Assembly (NCBI RefSeq): GCF_036013525.1
Contig: NZ_CP107853.1
Span: 6,014,001 to 6,078,000 of the forward strand
DNA length: 64,000 nucleotides
Direction: 5' to 3'
Source of the DNA: Nonomuraea sp. NBC_00507
GTDB taxonomy: Bacteria > Actinomycetota > Actinomycetes > Streptosporangiales > Streptosporangiaceae
Shown here: positions 42,416-49,929 of the stretch, in pieces
Position numbering within the stretch: the stretch's first letter is position 1
Layout: each line of letters opens with the position of its first letter
Notes under the pieces: model-generated
Seen by the model: only the letters and a program-made list of their open reading frames with translations
Databases searched by the model: none
Told to the model about the DNA's origin: nothing
Position numbers and translations under genes: made by a program

Positions 42416-43177
42416 TTGCTGGAGGTACGCAACCTCGAGGTCGTCTACGACGACGTGATGCTCGTGCTGCGCGGCGTGAGCCTCAATGTCCCCCCTGGCT
42501 CGATCGTGGCCCTGCTCGGCGCGAACGGCGCGGGCAAGACCACGCTGCTGCGGGCCCTGTCCGGGCTGCTCGACGTCCACGACGGCGAGATCACCAAGGG
42601 CGCCGTCACGCTGGAGGGCGAGCCCATCCACCACCTCAAACCCGCTCAGATCGTCCGGCGCGGGGTGAGTCAGGTGATGGAGGGCCGCCGCATCCTGTCC
42701 GAACTGACCGTCGAGGAGAATCTCAAGGTCGGCGGCCACACCGCCACCACCTCCCACCTGGACCGCGTGTACGGTCTGTTCCCGCTGCTGGCCGAGCGCC
42801 GCAAGAGCGTGGCCGGCTACCTGTCGGGCGGCGAGCAGCAGATGCTGGCCGTCGGCCGCGCCCTCATGGCCGGCCCGAAGTACCTACTGCTCGACGAGCC
42901 CAGCCTGGGCCTGGCCCCGTCCCTGGTCGGCCAGGTGCGCGACCTCATCGTCGAGATCAACCGGCAGGGAACCACGGTCCTGCTGGTCGAGCAGAACGCC
43001 ACCATGGCCCTGTCCATCGCCTCCCACGGCTACGTCATGGAGACCGGGAAGATCGTCATGGACAAGCCGGCGCAGGAGCTGCTCGCCGACGAGGACATCA
43101 AGGAGTTCTACCTCGGGGCCGTCCGGTCCTTCCGCGAGGTCAAGCACTACAAGCGGAGGAAACGATGGCTCTCCTGA
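42416..43177 (+). CDS. ABC transporter ATP-binding protein (LivF type)
   Basis: A 253-residue ATPase of the branched-chain amino acid/hydrophobic-acid importer class. It has Walker A GANGAGKTT, signature LSGGEQQML, Walker B LLLDEPSLGLAP and H-loop VEQNATMAL in place of the usual His, normal for LivF. The start is TTG, supported by GAGGAG 6 nt upstream. It heads a six-gene operon with livG, an acyl-CoA synthetase, livH, livM and livK-like genes. A weak TTGTGC/TAGGCC promoter with 17-bp spacing lies at 42365-42393. Confidence 0.9.
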   Translation: MLEVRNLEVVYDDVMLVLRGVSLNVPPGSIVALLGANGAGKTTLLRALSGLLDVHDGEITKGAVTLEGEPIHHLKPAQIVRRGVSQVMEGRRILSELTVEENLKVGGHTATTSHLDRVYGLFPLLAERRKSVAGYLSGGEQQMLAVGRALMAGPKYLLLDEPSLGLAPSLVGQVRDLIVEINRQGTTVLLVEQNATMALSIASHGYVMETGKIVMDKPAQELLADEDIKEFYLGAVRSFREVKHYKRRKRWLS

Positions 43178-43929
43178 CGTTCGAGGACGTGCACCTGAGC
43201 TTCGCCGGCGTCAAGGCCGTCGACGGCGTCAGCTTCGAGGTGGGACAGGCGGAGCTCCTGGCGGTCATCGGGCCGAACGGCGCGGGCAAGACCTCGATCT
43301 TCAACGTGCTGTCCGGCGTCTACCGGCCCCAGCGCGGCCGGGTCACCTTCCTCGGCGAGGACCTGCTGCTCAGGCGGCCGCACGAGATCGCCGCGATGGG
43401 CCTGGCCAGGACGTTCCAGAACGTGGAGCTGTTCCACAACCTCACCGTCCTGGACAACCTCATGCTCGGCCGCCACCACCACTTCCGCTACGGCGCGTTC
43501 TCCGCCCTCCTGTGGTACGGCCGCGCCCGGCGCGCCGAGCTGGCCGCCCGCGCCAAGATCGAGGACATCATCGACTTCCTCGAGCTGGAGGCCTGGCGCC
43601 GCCACCCCGTGCGGCTGCTGCCGTACGGGATCCAGAAGCGGGTCGAGCTGGGCCGGGCCCTCGCCATGGAGCCACGGCTGCTGCTGCTCGACGAGCCGGT
43701 GGCCGGCATGAACCTGGAGGAGACCGAGGACATGGCCAGGTTCGTCCTGGACATCCGTGACGAGCTGGGCATCCCGCTCGTGCTCGTGGAGCACGACATG
43801 GGACTCGTCATGGACCTGGCCGACCGGGTGCTCGTGCTGGACTTCGGCCGCCCCGTCGCGCTCGGCAGCCCGGCCGAGGTGCAGCAGGACCCCAAGGTGA
43901 TCGAGGCGTACCTGGGAGGAACCGCATGA
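43165..43929 (+). CDS. ABC transporter ATP-binding protein (LivG type)
   Basis: A 254-residue ATPase partner of the LivF-like protein. Walker A is GPNGAGKTS, Walker B LLLLDEPVAGMN and the H-loop VEHDMGLVMDLADR. The signature reads LPYGIQKRVELGRAL rather than LSGGQ, a variant common in Liv-type ATPases encoded next to acyl-CoA synthetases. It overlaps livF by 13 nt and the synthetase gene by 4 nt. Confidence 0.9.
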   Translation: MALLTFEDVHLSFAGVKAVDGVSFEVGQAELLAVIGPNGAGKTSIFNVLSGVYRPQRGRVTFLGEDLLLRRPHEIAAMGLARTFQNVELFHNLTVLDNLMLGRHHHFRYGAFSALLWYGRARRAELAARAKIEDIIDFLELEAWRRHPVRLLPYGIQKRVELGRALAMEPRLLLLDEPVAGMNLEETEDMARFVLDIRDELGIPLVLVEHDMGLVMDLADRVLVLDFGRPVALGSPAEVQQDPKVIEAYLGGTA

Positions 43930-45749
43930 CAACGATCGTGGACCGAGTGCGGGAGCGGGCCAGGGGGACGCCCGACGCGGTCGCGATGCGGCACAAGGAC
44001 TTCGGCATCTGGCAGGAGGTCACCTGGGCGGCGTACTGGACGCACGTCGAGCTGGTCGCGCACGCCCTGCTCGCGCTCGGCGTCGAGCCCGGCGACCGGG
44101 TGGCCGTCCACGCGGACAACCGCCCGGAATGGCTCTACGGCGACCTCGGCACGGTCGCCGTGCGCGGCATCACGGTCGGCCTCTACCCCACCAACCCGCC
44201 CGCCGAGGTCGCCTACCTGCTGGCCGACTCCGGTGCGAAGATCCTCATCGCCGAGGACCAGGAGCAGGTGGACAAGGCCCTGGCCGTCCTCGACGAATGC
44301 CCCGGCCTGCGGCGCATCGTCTACCTCGAGCCGCGCGGCATCCGCGGCCGCTACGACGACGAGGTCCTGATGTCCTGGCCGGAGCTGCTCGCGCTGGGCG
44401 CCGAGCACCGGGCCGCGCACCCGGACGCGGTGGAGCGCCGCATGGCGGAAGCGGCGCGCGACGACGTGGCGACGCTCATCTACACCTCCGGCACCACCGG
44501 ACCGCCCAAGGGCGTCATGCTCACCATCGGCAACATCGAGTTCGCCGTCGACACCCTCGTCACGGGCGGCGGCTTCACCTCGCCACCGCCGTCGGAACGC
44601 GACCTCGCGCTGTCGTACCTGCCGCTGTGCCACGTAGCCGAGCGGGCGTTCACCGTGTGGTTCAACTCGGCGGCCGGCGTGCAGGTGAACTTCGCCGAAT
44701 CCATCGACACCGTCCAGGCCAACCTGCGCGAGGTGCAGCCCACGATCCTGTTCGGGGTGCCGCGCATCTGGGAGAAGGTGCTCGCCCAGGTCACCATCAA
44801 GCTGGAGTCGGCCTCGCCGGTCAAGCGGGCGATGGCCCGGTTCTGGCTGCGGACGGCCGACCGGATCGGCGACACGCTGGTACGCACCGGCGGTCGGCAC
44901 ACCTTGCGGACGCGGGTGGCGTACGGGATCGGCTGGGTGTTCTGCTACCGCGCGCTGCGCGAGCGGCTCGGCATGCGGCGGGTGCGCTACGCCGCCTCCG
45001 GCGCCGCGCCCATCGCGCCCGACGTGCTCAAGTTCTACATGGGGATCGGCATCCCCATGCACGAGGTGTACGGGATGAGCGAGAACACCGCCATCGCCAC
45101 CGCCAACCGCCCCGGCCGGGTGCGCCTCGGCACGGTCGGCGAGCCGCACCCCGGCATCGAGCTGAAGATCGACGAGGCCACCGGCGAGATCATGACCCGG
45201 CATCCCGGCAACTTCGCCGGCTACTGGCGCAACCCGCGCGCCACCGCCGACGTGCTCGACCCCGACGGCTGGCTGCACACCGGCGACGTGGGCGAATGGG
45301 TGGACGGCACGCACGTGCGGATCACCGACCGGATGAAGGACATCATCATCACGGCCGGCGGCAAGAACGTCGCGCCCAGCGAGATCGAGAACGCGCTGAA
45401 GGCGTCGCCGTACCTGAAGGAGGCCGTCGTCATCGGGGACCAGCGGCCGTACCTGGTGGCGCTGATCGGGATCGAGCCGGACACGGTGGGGGAGTGGGCG
45501 CGGCGGCGCGGCCTGCCGTACACCACCTACCGGGACCTGTCGGAGAAGCCGGAGACGCGGGAGCTCGTCCGGGGGATCGTCAACGAGGTGAACGAACGGT
45601 TCGCGTCGGTCGAGCAGGTCAAGCGGTTCGCGTTCCTGCCGAAGGAGCTCGACCACGAGGACGGCGAGCTGACCGCCACGCAGAAGGTCAAGCGCAGTGC
45701 CATCGCCAAGCTGTTCGAGGACCTGGTGGAAGGGATGTACGCCCGGTGA
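43926..45749 (+). CDS. Long-chain acyl-CoA synthetase (AMP-forming, FadD15-like)
   Basis: A 607-residue ANL-superfamily enzyme that activates a carboxylic acid with ATP and CoA. The AMP-binding P-loop is YTSGTTGPPKGVML, with PLCHVAERAFT, GMSENTA, the hinge region DGWLHTGDVGEW and DRMKDIIITAGGKNVAP with the C-terminal Lys region intact. It resembles the long-chain fatty acyl group (FadD15/FACS type). Lying between LivG and LivH genes it probably traps the imported acid as its CoA thioester. Confidence 0.9.
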   Translation: MTTIVDRVRERARGTPDAVAMRHKDFGIWQEVTWAAYWTHVELVAHALLALGVEPGDRVAVHADNRPEWLYGDLGTVAVRGITVGLYPTNPPAEVAYLLADSGAKILIAEDQEQVDKALAVLDECPGLRRIVYLEPRGIRGRYDDEVLMSWPELLALGAEHRAAHPDAVERRMAEAARDDVATLIYTSGTTGPPKGVMLTIGNIEFAVDTLVTGGGFTSPPPSERDLALSYLPLCHVAERAFTVWFNSAAGVQVNFAESIDTVQANLREVQPTILFGVPRIWEKVLAQVTIKLESASPVKRAMARFWLRTADRIGDTLVRTGGRHTLRTRVAYGIGWVFCYRALRERLGMRRVRYAASGAAPIAPDVLKFYMGIGIPMHEVYGMSENTAIATANRPGRVRLGTVGEPHPGIELKIDEATGEIMTRHPGNFAGYWRNPRATADVLDPDGWLHTGDVGEWVDGTHVRITDRMKDIIITAGGKNVAPSEIENALKASPYLKEAVVIGDQRPYLVALIGIEPDTVGEWARRRGLPYTTYRDLSEKPETRELVRGIVNEVNERFASVEQVKRFAFLPKELDHEDGELTATQKVKRSAIAKLFEDLVEGMYAR

Positions 45750-46633
45750 AGGGGCTGCTGGAGACGGTCATCAGGGGCCTGGGCAACGGGTCGGTGTACG
45801 CGTTGCTCGCGCTGGGGTTCGTGATCATCTACAAGGCGACGCGGGTGATCAGCTTCGCGCAGCCCGCGCTGATGCTGGCCGGGGCCGTCGCGGTGAGCTA
45901 TCTGGCCGAGGTGACCGGGTTCTACGCGGCTGTGCTGCTGTCGGCGCTGCTCATCGCCGGCGTGGCGCTGGGCATCGAGCGGGTGGCGATCCGGCCCATG
46001 GTGGGGCGGCCCGTCTTCGTCGTGGCGATCATCACGCTCGGCATCGACGTGGTCGTGCGGGTGGTGGTCAACGCCTTCATCGGCAGGGACGTGCGGCAGA
46101 TGGGCGATCCGTGGGGGTTCACCCAGGTCTCGCTCGGGCCGCTGGTCGTGCAGTCACGCTGGCTGGCCATGCTGGTGGTCACCGCGGTGCTGGTCGGGCT
46201 GCTGTTCGCGTTCTTCCGCTTCACCAGGTACGGCCTGGCCATGCGGGCGGCGGCCTTCGACCAGGAGACCGCGCTGGCGCAGGGCGTGTCGGTCGGCATG
46301 GTGTTCGCGCTGTCGTGGGGCCTCGCCGGGTTCCTGGCGGCGATCGCCGGAATGTTCGTCGGCACCGGGCAGGGCATCGAGCAGCTGACGTGGGTGATCG
46401 CGTTGAAGGCGCTGCCGGCGATCATCGTGGGCGGGCTCGACTCCCTCGGCGGCGCGGTCGTGGGCGGGCTGGTGGTCGGCGTCGTGGAGTCGCTGTTCCA
46501 GTCGTACCAAGGGGATTTCGCGCCCTGGCTGGGACAGAACTTCGCGGTCGTCTCGCCGTACGTGGTGATGCTGATCGTGCTGCTGGTCAGGCCGTACGGC
46601 CTGTTCGGGACCCGGGAGGTCGAGCGGGTATGA
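45746..46633 (+). CDS. ABC transporter permease (LivH type)
   Basis: A 295-residue permease with about eight helices. Typical LivH wording: GLGNGSVYALLALGFVIIYKATRVISFAQPALMLAGA, then ALKALPAIIVGGLDSLGGAVVGGLVVGVVESLFQ and the closing RPYGLFGTREVERV. The GTG start overlaps the synthetase stop (GTGA). It forms the membrane channel with the LivM-like protein. Confidence 0.9.
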   Translation: MKGLLETVIRGLGNGSVYALLALGFVIIYKATRVISFAQPALMLAGAVAVSYLAEVTGFYAAVLLSALLIAGVALGIERVAIRPMVGRPVFVVAIITLGIDVVVRVVVNAFIGRDVRQMGDPWGFTQVSLGPLVVQSRWLAMLVVTAVLVGLLFAFFRFTRYGLAMRAAAFDQETALAQGVSVGMVFALSWGLAGFLAAIAGMFVGTGQGIEQLTWVIALKALPAIIVGGLDSLGGAVVGGLVVGVVESLFQSYQGDFAPWLGQNFAVVSPYVVMLIVLLVRPYGLFGTREVERV

Positions 46634-47796
46634 CCGACACGCGCTCCGCGGCGGCGCAGACCGCCCCAGACATACCGACCGGCCGGTCTCGCCGGGTACG
46701 CGGCCGGCCGCTGCTCTACACCTCCTACGCCCAGGACATGGCGCTGCTCGACACCCGGGCCAAACGGGTGTGGACCGGGGTGCTGGTGCTGCTCGCGTTC
46801 GCGCTGGCGGTGCTGCTGCAGGACCGGTCGCTGGAGGTGCTGGCGGGGGCCTATGTGCTGGCCATCGGCGCGATCGGGCTCAACATCGTCACCGGGTACG
46901 CCGGCCAGGTCTCCCTCGGCCACGCCTTCTTCGTCGCCATCGGCGCCTACACGGCGGCCGCCCTGTCCGGACCTGTCGACGGCGAGCGGCTCGGCTACGG
47001 GATCGCGGAGATCTGGATCTGGCTGCCGGCCGCCGGGCTGGTCGCCGCCGCGGCCGGAGTGCTCGTCGCGCCGCTGGCCACCCGCCTGCGCGGCCTCTAC
47101 CTGGCCGTCGTCACGCTTGGCCTGGTCTTCCTCGGCGAGCACGTCTTCAAGGAGTGGCAGGAGCTCACCGGCGGCCCCGGGGTGGGGCGCGAGGCGGCGA
47201 TCCCGCAGCTCTTCGGCGCTCGCCTGGACCAGGACGGCCCGCTCGGCACCAAGGAGCAGACCCTGTACGTCCTCATGCTGGTGCTGCTCATCGTCTTCGC
47301 CGTCGCCGCCCGCAACCTGGCCCGCTCGCGCATCGGCCGCGCCTTCGCCGCCATCCGCGACCGGGACATCGCGGCCGCGGTCATCGGGGTGCCGCTGACG
47401 CGGAACAAGGTGCTGGCGTTCGGGATCTCCTCCTTCTATGCCGGGTGCGCGGGCGGCCTGCTCTACACGATCTCCGGGTACGTCGAGCCGGGCTCGTTCA
47501 GCCTGCTCATGTCGGTGCAGTTCATCGCGATGGTCCTCATCGGCGGCGTGGCCACCGTGTCCGGGGCGATCGCGGGCGCGTTGTTCATCTCGCTGTTGCA
47601 GCCCCTCACCAGGGCGCTGCCCTCGCTGGTGCCGTTCGTCAGCGGCGACACCACGCAGACCCCCAACGTGTTCCAGGTCGAGACCGTCCTGTACGGGCTG
47701 CTGATCGTGCTGTTCCTCATCTTCGAGCCGCGCGGCCTGTTCGGTCTGTGGATCCGGATCCGCAACTACTGGAAATCCTGGCCTTTTTCATACTGA
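46630..47796 (+). CDS. ABC transporter permease (LivM type)
   Basis: A 388-residue permease, about 50 residues longer than typical because of a polar N-terminus (1-45). Motifs are GLNIVTGYAGQVSLGHAFFVAIGAY, RLRGLYLAVVTLGLVFL, FAAIRDRDIAAAVIGV and LIGGVATVSGAIAGALFI. It pairs with the LivH-like subunit. The ATG overlaps the livH stop by 4 nt. Confidence 0.9.
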   Translation: MTDTRSAAAQTAPDIPTGRSRRVRGRPLLYTSYAQDMALLDTRAKRVWTGVLVLLAFALAVLLQDRSLEVLAGAYVLAIGAIGLNIVTGYAGQVSLGHAFFVAIGAYTAAALSGPVDGERLGYGIAEIWIWLPAAGLVAAAAGVLVAPLATRLRGLYLAVVTLGLVFLGEHVFKEWQELTGGPGVGREAAIPQLFGARLDQDGPLGTKEQTLYVLMLVLLIVFAVAARNLARSRIGRAFAAIRDRDIAAAVIGVPLTRNKVLAFGISSFYAGCAGGLLYTISGYVEPGSFSLLMSVQFIAMVLIGGVATVSGAIAGALFISLLQPLTRALPSLVPFVSGDTTQTPNVFQVETVLYGLLIVLFLIFEPRGLFGLWIRIRNYWKSWPFSY

Positions 47797-47809
47797 GAAG
47801 GGATTTTTC

Positions 47810-49099
47810 ATGAAGAGTCGCTGTGTGGTGGCGTTCACCGCGGTGGTGGCACTTCTGTCCGCATGCGGCGTCATCCGGGGGGACGACGAGGGCAGCAAGG
47901 CCGGCGCCCAGGCGCCAGGTGTCACCGCGGAGCCCTGCCCGAATGCGGTCGACCGCAACAAGGGCTGCATCTACCTCGGCACGATCTCCGACCTCACCTC
48001 CGGCCCGTTCGCCGCGCTCGCGGTGCCCATCACCGACGCGCAGAAGGCCTTCTGGGCCCGCGTCAACAAGGCCGGCGGCGTCGGCGGCAAGTACGAGGTG
48101 GACGTGACCCGCTACGTCCGGGACAACAAGTACAACCCCGAAGTGCACCGGCAGGTCTACAACGAGATCAAGGACCAGGTGCTCGGCCTGGCCCAGACGC
48201 TCGGCTCGCCCACGACCGCCGCCATCATCGGCGACCTCAAGGCCAACAGCATCGTCGCCGCCCCCGCCTCGTGGACCTCGGCATGGGAGTTCGAGGACGT
48301 GATCATCGAGACCGGGTCCAACTACTGTGTCGAGGCCATGAACTCCGTGGACTACGCGATGGAGACGTACAAGCCGAAGTCGGTCATGGCCGTGCACCTG
48401 GCCGGCGACTACGGCGCGGACGCCGCCGCCGGCGCCAAGATCGCCGCCGAGCGCAACGGCCTGACGTTCACCAGCGTCGAGACCCCGAGCGGCGCGAACG
48501 AGCAGGGCCGCGCCATCACCGAGATCACCAAGAACAAGCCGGACCTGGTGATCCTCACCACCGGCCCGGCAGACGCCGCGACCATCATCGGCCAGGCCGC
48601 CGCGGCCGGCTTCAAGGGCCGATTCATCGGGACCGGCCCCACCTGGAACCCCGCGTTGCTGAAGTCGCCCGCCGCACCGGCCCTGAAGGCGTTGTACGAG
48701 CAGTCGGCGCCCGGCAAGCCCTGGAACGCCGACACGCCCGGCCACCAGGCCATGCGCGAGGCGTTCCCGAACGTGTCCGCCAATGACGGCTACACCTCGG
48801 GGTGGGCGTGGGCGTACCCGCTGAAGGCGGCGCTGGACAAGATGGTGGCCGGCGGCGACGTGAGCAGGAAAGGCCTGCTGGCGGCCGTGAAGACGCTGAA
48901 GACGGTGGATTACGAGGGCATGCTGCCCCCGGAGGCCGGAAACTTCGCCGACGACGCCAACACGGCGACCTTCCGCCAGACCTTGATCAACAAGGTGGAC
49001 GACCAGGCGCCGACCGGCGTCTCGATCGTCAAGGACTTCTTCACGGGCCCAACGGCTCAGTCCTACACCTTCGACGGCCCCTGCTTCACCAAGCTCTAG
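47810..49099 (+). CDS. ABC transporter substrate-binding lipoprotein (LivK type)
   Basis: A 429-residue type I periplasmic-binding protein with lipobox LLSAC (Cys19). The mature domain reads IYLGTISDLTSGPFAALAVPI, AVHLAGDYGADAAAGAKIAAERNG and LVILTTGPADAATIIGQAAAAGF. Two extra Cys pairs suggest disulfides. It captures the operon's ligand outside the cell. The acyl-CoA synthetase in the operon argues for a carboxylic acid rather than a branched-chain amino acid. An AAGGG ribosome-binding site precedes the ATG, and a strong terminator follows. Confidence 0.88.
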   Translation: MKSRCVVAFTAVVALLSACGVIRGDDEGSKAGAQAPGVTAEPCPNAVDRNKGCIYLGTISDLTSGPFAALAVPITDAQKAFWARVNKAGGVGGKYEVDVTRYVRDNKYNPEVHRQVYNEIKDQVLGLAQTLGSPTTAAIIGDLKANSIVAAPASWTSAWEFEDVIIETGSNYCVEAMNSVDYAMETYKPKSVMAVHLAGDYGADAAAGAKIAAERNGLTFTSVETPSGANEQGRAITEITKNKPDLVILTTGPADAATIIGQAAAAGFKGRFIGTGPTWNPALLKSPAAPALKALYEQSAPGKPWNADTPGHQAMREAFPNVSANDGYTSGWAWAYPLKAALDKMVAGGDVSRKGLLAAVKTLKTVDYEGMLPPEAGNFADDANTATFRQTLINKVDDQAPTGVSIVKDFFTGPTAQSYTFDGPCFTKL

Positions 49100-49105
49100 A
49101 TGCTG

Positions 49106-49143
49106 GGAGGCCCAGGTAGCCAAGGGCAACTACTTGGGCCTCC
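49106..49143 (+). terminator. Terminator of the Liv-synthetase operon
   Basis: GGAGGCCCAGGTAG (49106-49119) pairs with CTACTTGGGCCTCC (49130-49143) over 14 bp with one G-U pair and a 10-nt loop, starting 6 bp after the livK-like stop. Confidence 0.75.
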
Positions 49144-49212
49144 GCCATGAGACGCACTACGCGCGCAAGAGCTCGAACTGCGCCCTGGTGGGGCAAGCCC
49201 CCACACCCCCGG

Positions 49213-49234
49213 CTGGGGATCTTCCGATCCCCAG
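49213..49234. terminator. Second hairpin between convergent genes
   Basis: CTGGGGATC (49213-49221) and GATCCCCAG (49226-49234) form a perfect 9-bp stem with a 4-nt loop. It lies between the Liv operon end and the convergent orphan gene, so it may terminate transcripts from either side. Confidence 0.5.
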
Positions 49235-49285
49235 ACCCCAGGTCGTTGGGCGGTTTCCACCCGTTGGACATATAGGCCTTCTCAC

Positions 49286-49711
49286 TCAGCAGGCGGCGAG
49301 GCCGTCCACAGCGCGAACGGTGTCGGCCTTACGCGTGATCGCCGTCGATGCAGCCTTGACCGGCGCCCGGTCGTGCTGGTCGACTGTCGCGGCCATCTCC
49401 AGTCCATGATCGATGGCCACGGCAGCAGTGAACGACCGGGACTTGAGGATGGAGGTGAACAGCCGCGAGAGCTCACTCTGGCCCTTCGCCTTAAGGAGCT
49501 GGCGTCGTTCCTGTCGGCTGATCTCGGCATAGGCCCACAGGTTCGACGTGTTCCCGTGGCCATCCAGGCACTCGAAGATGTAATACCTGCGGTGCTGCTG
49601 GATGATCCCAGCGAGTGGAATGTCGTAGTGGTTGAGGATCTTGTCGAGCTTCGCGGTATCTGCCGGACACCACGGCTCGGCGCCGATCCGTAGATGGATC
49701 TGATCACTCAT
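49286..49711 (-). CDS. Hypothetical protein
   Basis: A 141-residue soluble protein opening MSDQIHLRIGAEPWCPADTA, followed by KLDKILNHYDIPLAGIIQQHRRYYIFECLDG and a charged helical C-terminal half (ISRQERRQLLKAKGQSELSRLF). I do not recognise the family. A good AAGGAGGG ribosome-binding site precedes the ATG at 49711. Base composition and codon use look less GC-rich than the neighbours, hinting at later acquisition. It overlaps by 8 nt the end of a short upstream reading frame (49704-49820). Confidence 0.6.
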   Translation of the reverse strand: MSDQIHLRIGAEPWCPADTAKLDKILNHYDIPLAGIIQQHRRYYIFECLDGHGNTSNLWAYAEISRQERRQLLKAKGQSELSRLFTSILKSRSFTAAVAIDHGLEMAATVDQHDRAPVKAASTAITRKADTVRAVDGLAAC

Positions 49712-49820
49712 CTCCGCCCTCCTTCCACTCTGGCTCGCCGAAGCAGTTGCGAGCACTCGTTGTCCGGTTCGGGAAGTTCGCCACGGCCTCATCGACCGTG
49801 ATCTTGCCGCGCAGCGTGAG
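49704..49820 (-). pseudogene. Short coding remnant upstream of the orphan gene
   Basis: The frame encodes LTLRGKITVDEAVANFPNR and then a segment ending GEPEWKEGGDE, looks like real protein, and ends 8 nt inside the next gene. It has no good start: the preceding in-frame codon block is closed by TGA at 49829-49827. An ATG at 49830, overlapping that TGA, would fit if one base in the CACACC stretch were extra. It may be a broken or misread small gene. Confidence 0.35.
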
Positions 49821-49929
49821 GTGTGGTCATTCGTCAGAGGCCTCGACGTCCGTGTCCTGCCGGCTGCCGTTGGTCGCCAAACCGGTGTCTTCCTGATCGT
49901 TGTCACGCCCGGAGCCGGTGTCCCGCGGC

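Noticed and set aside
43488..45656. 722-residue open frame antisense to livG and the acyl-CoA synthetase
   Set aside because: Low-complexity translation with no motifs, fully overlapping well-supported genes.
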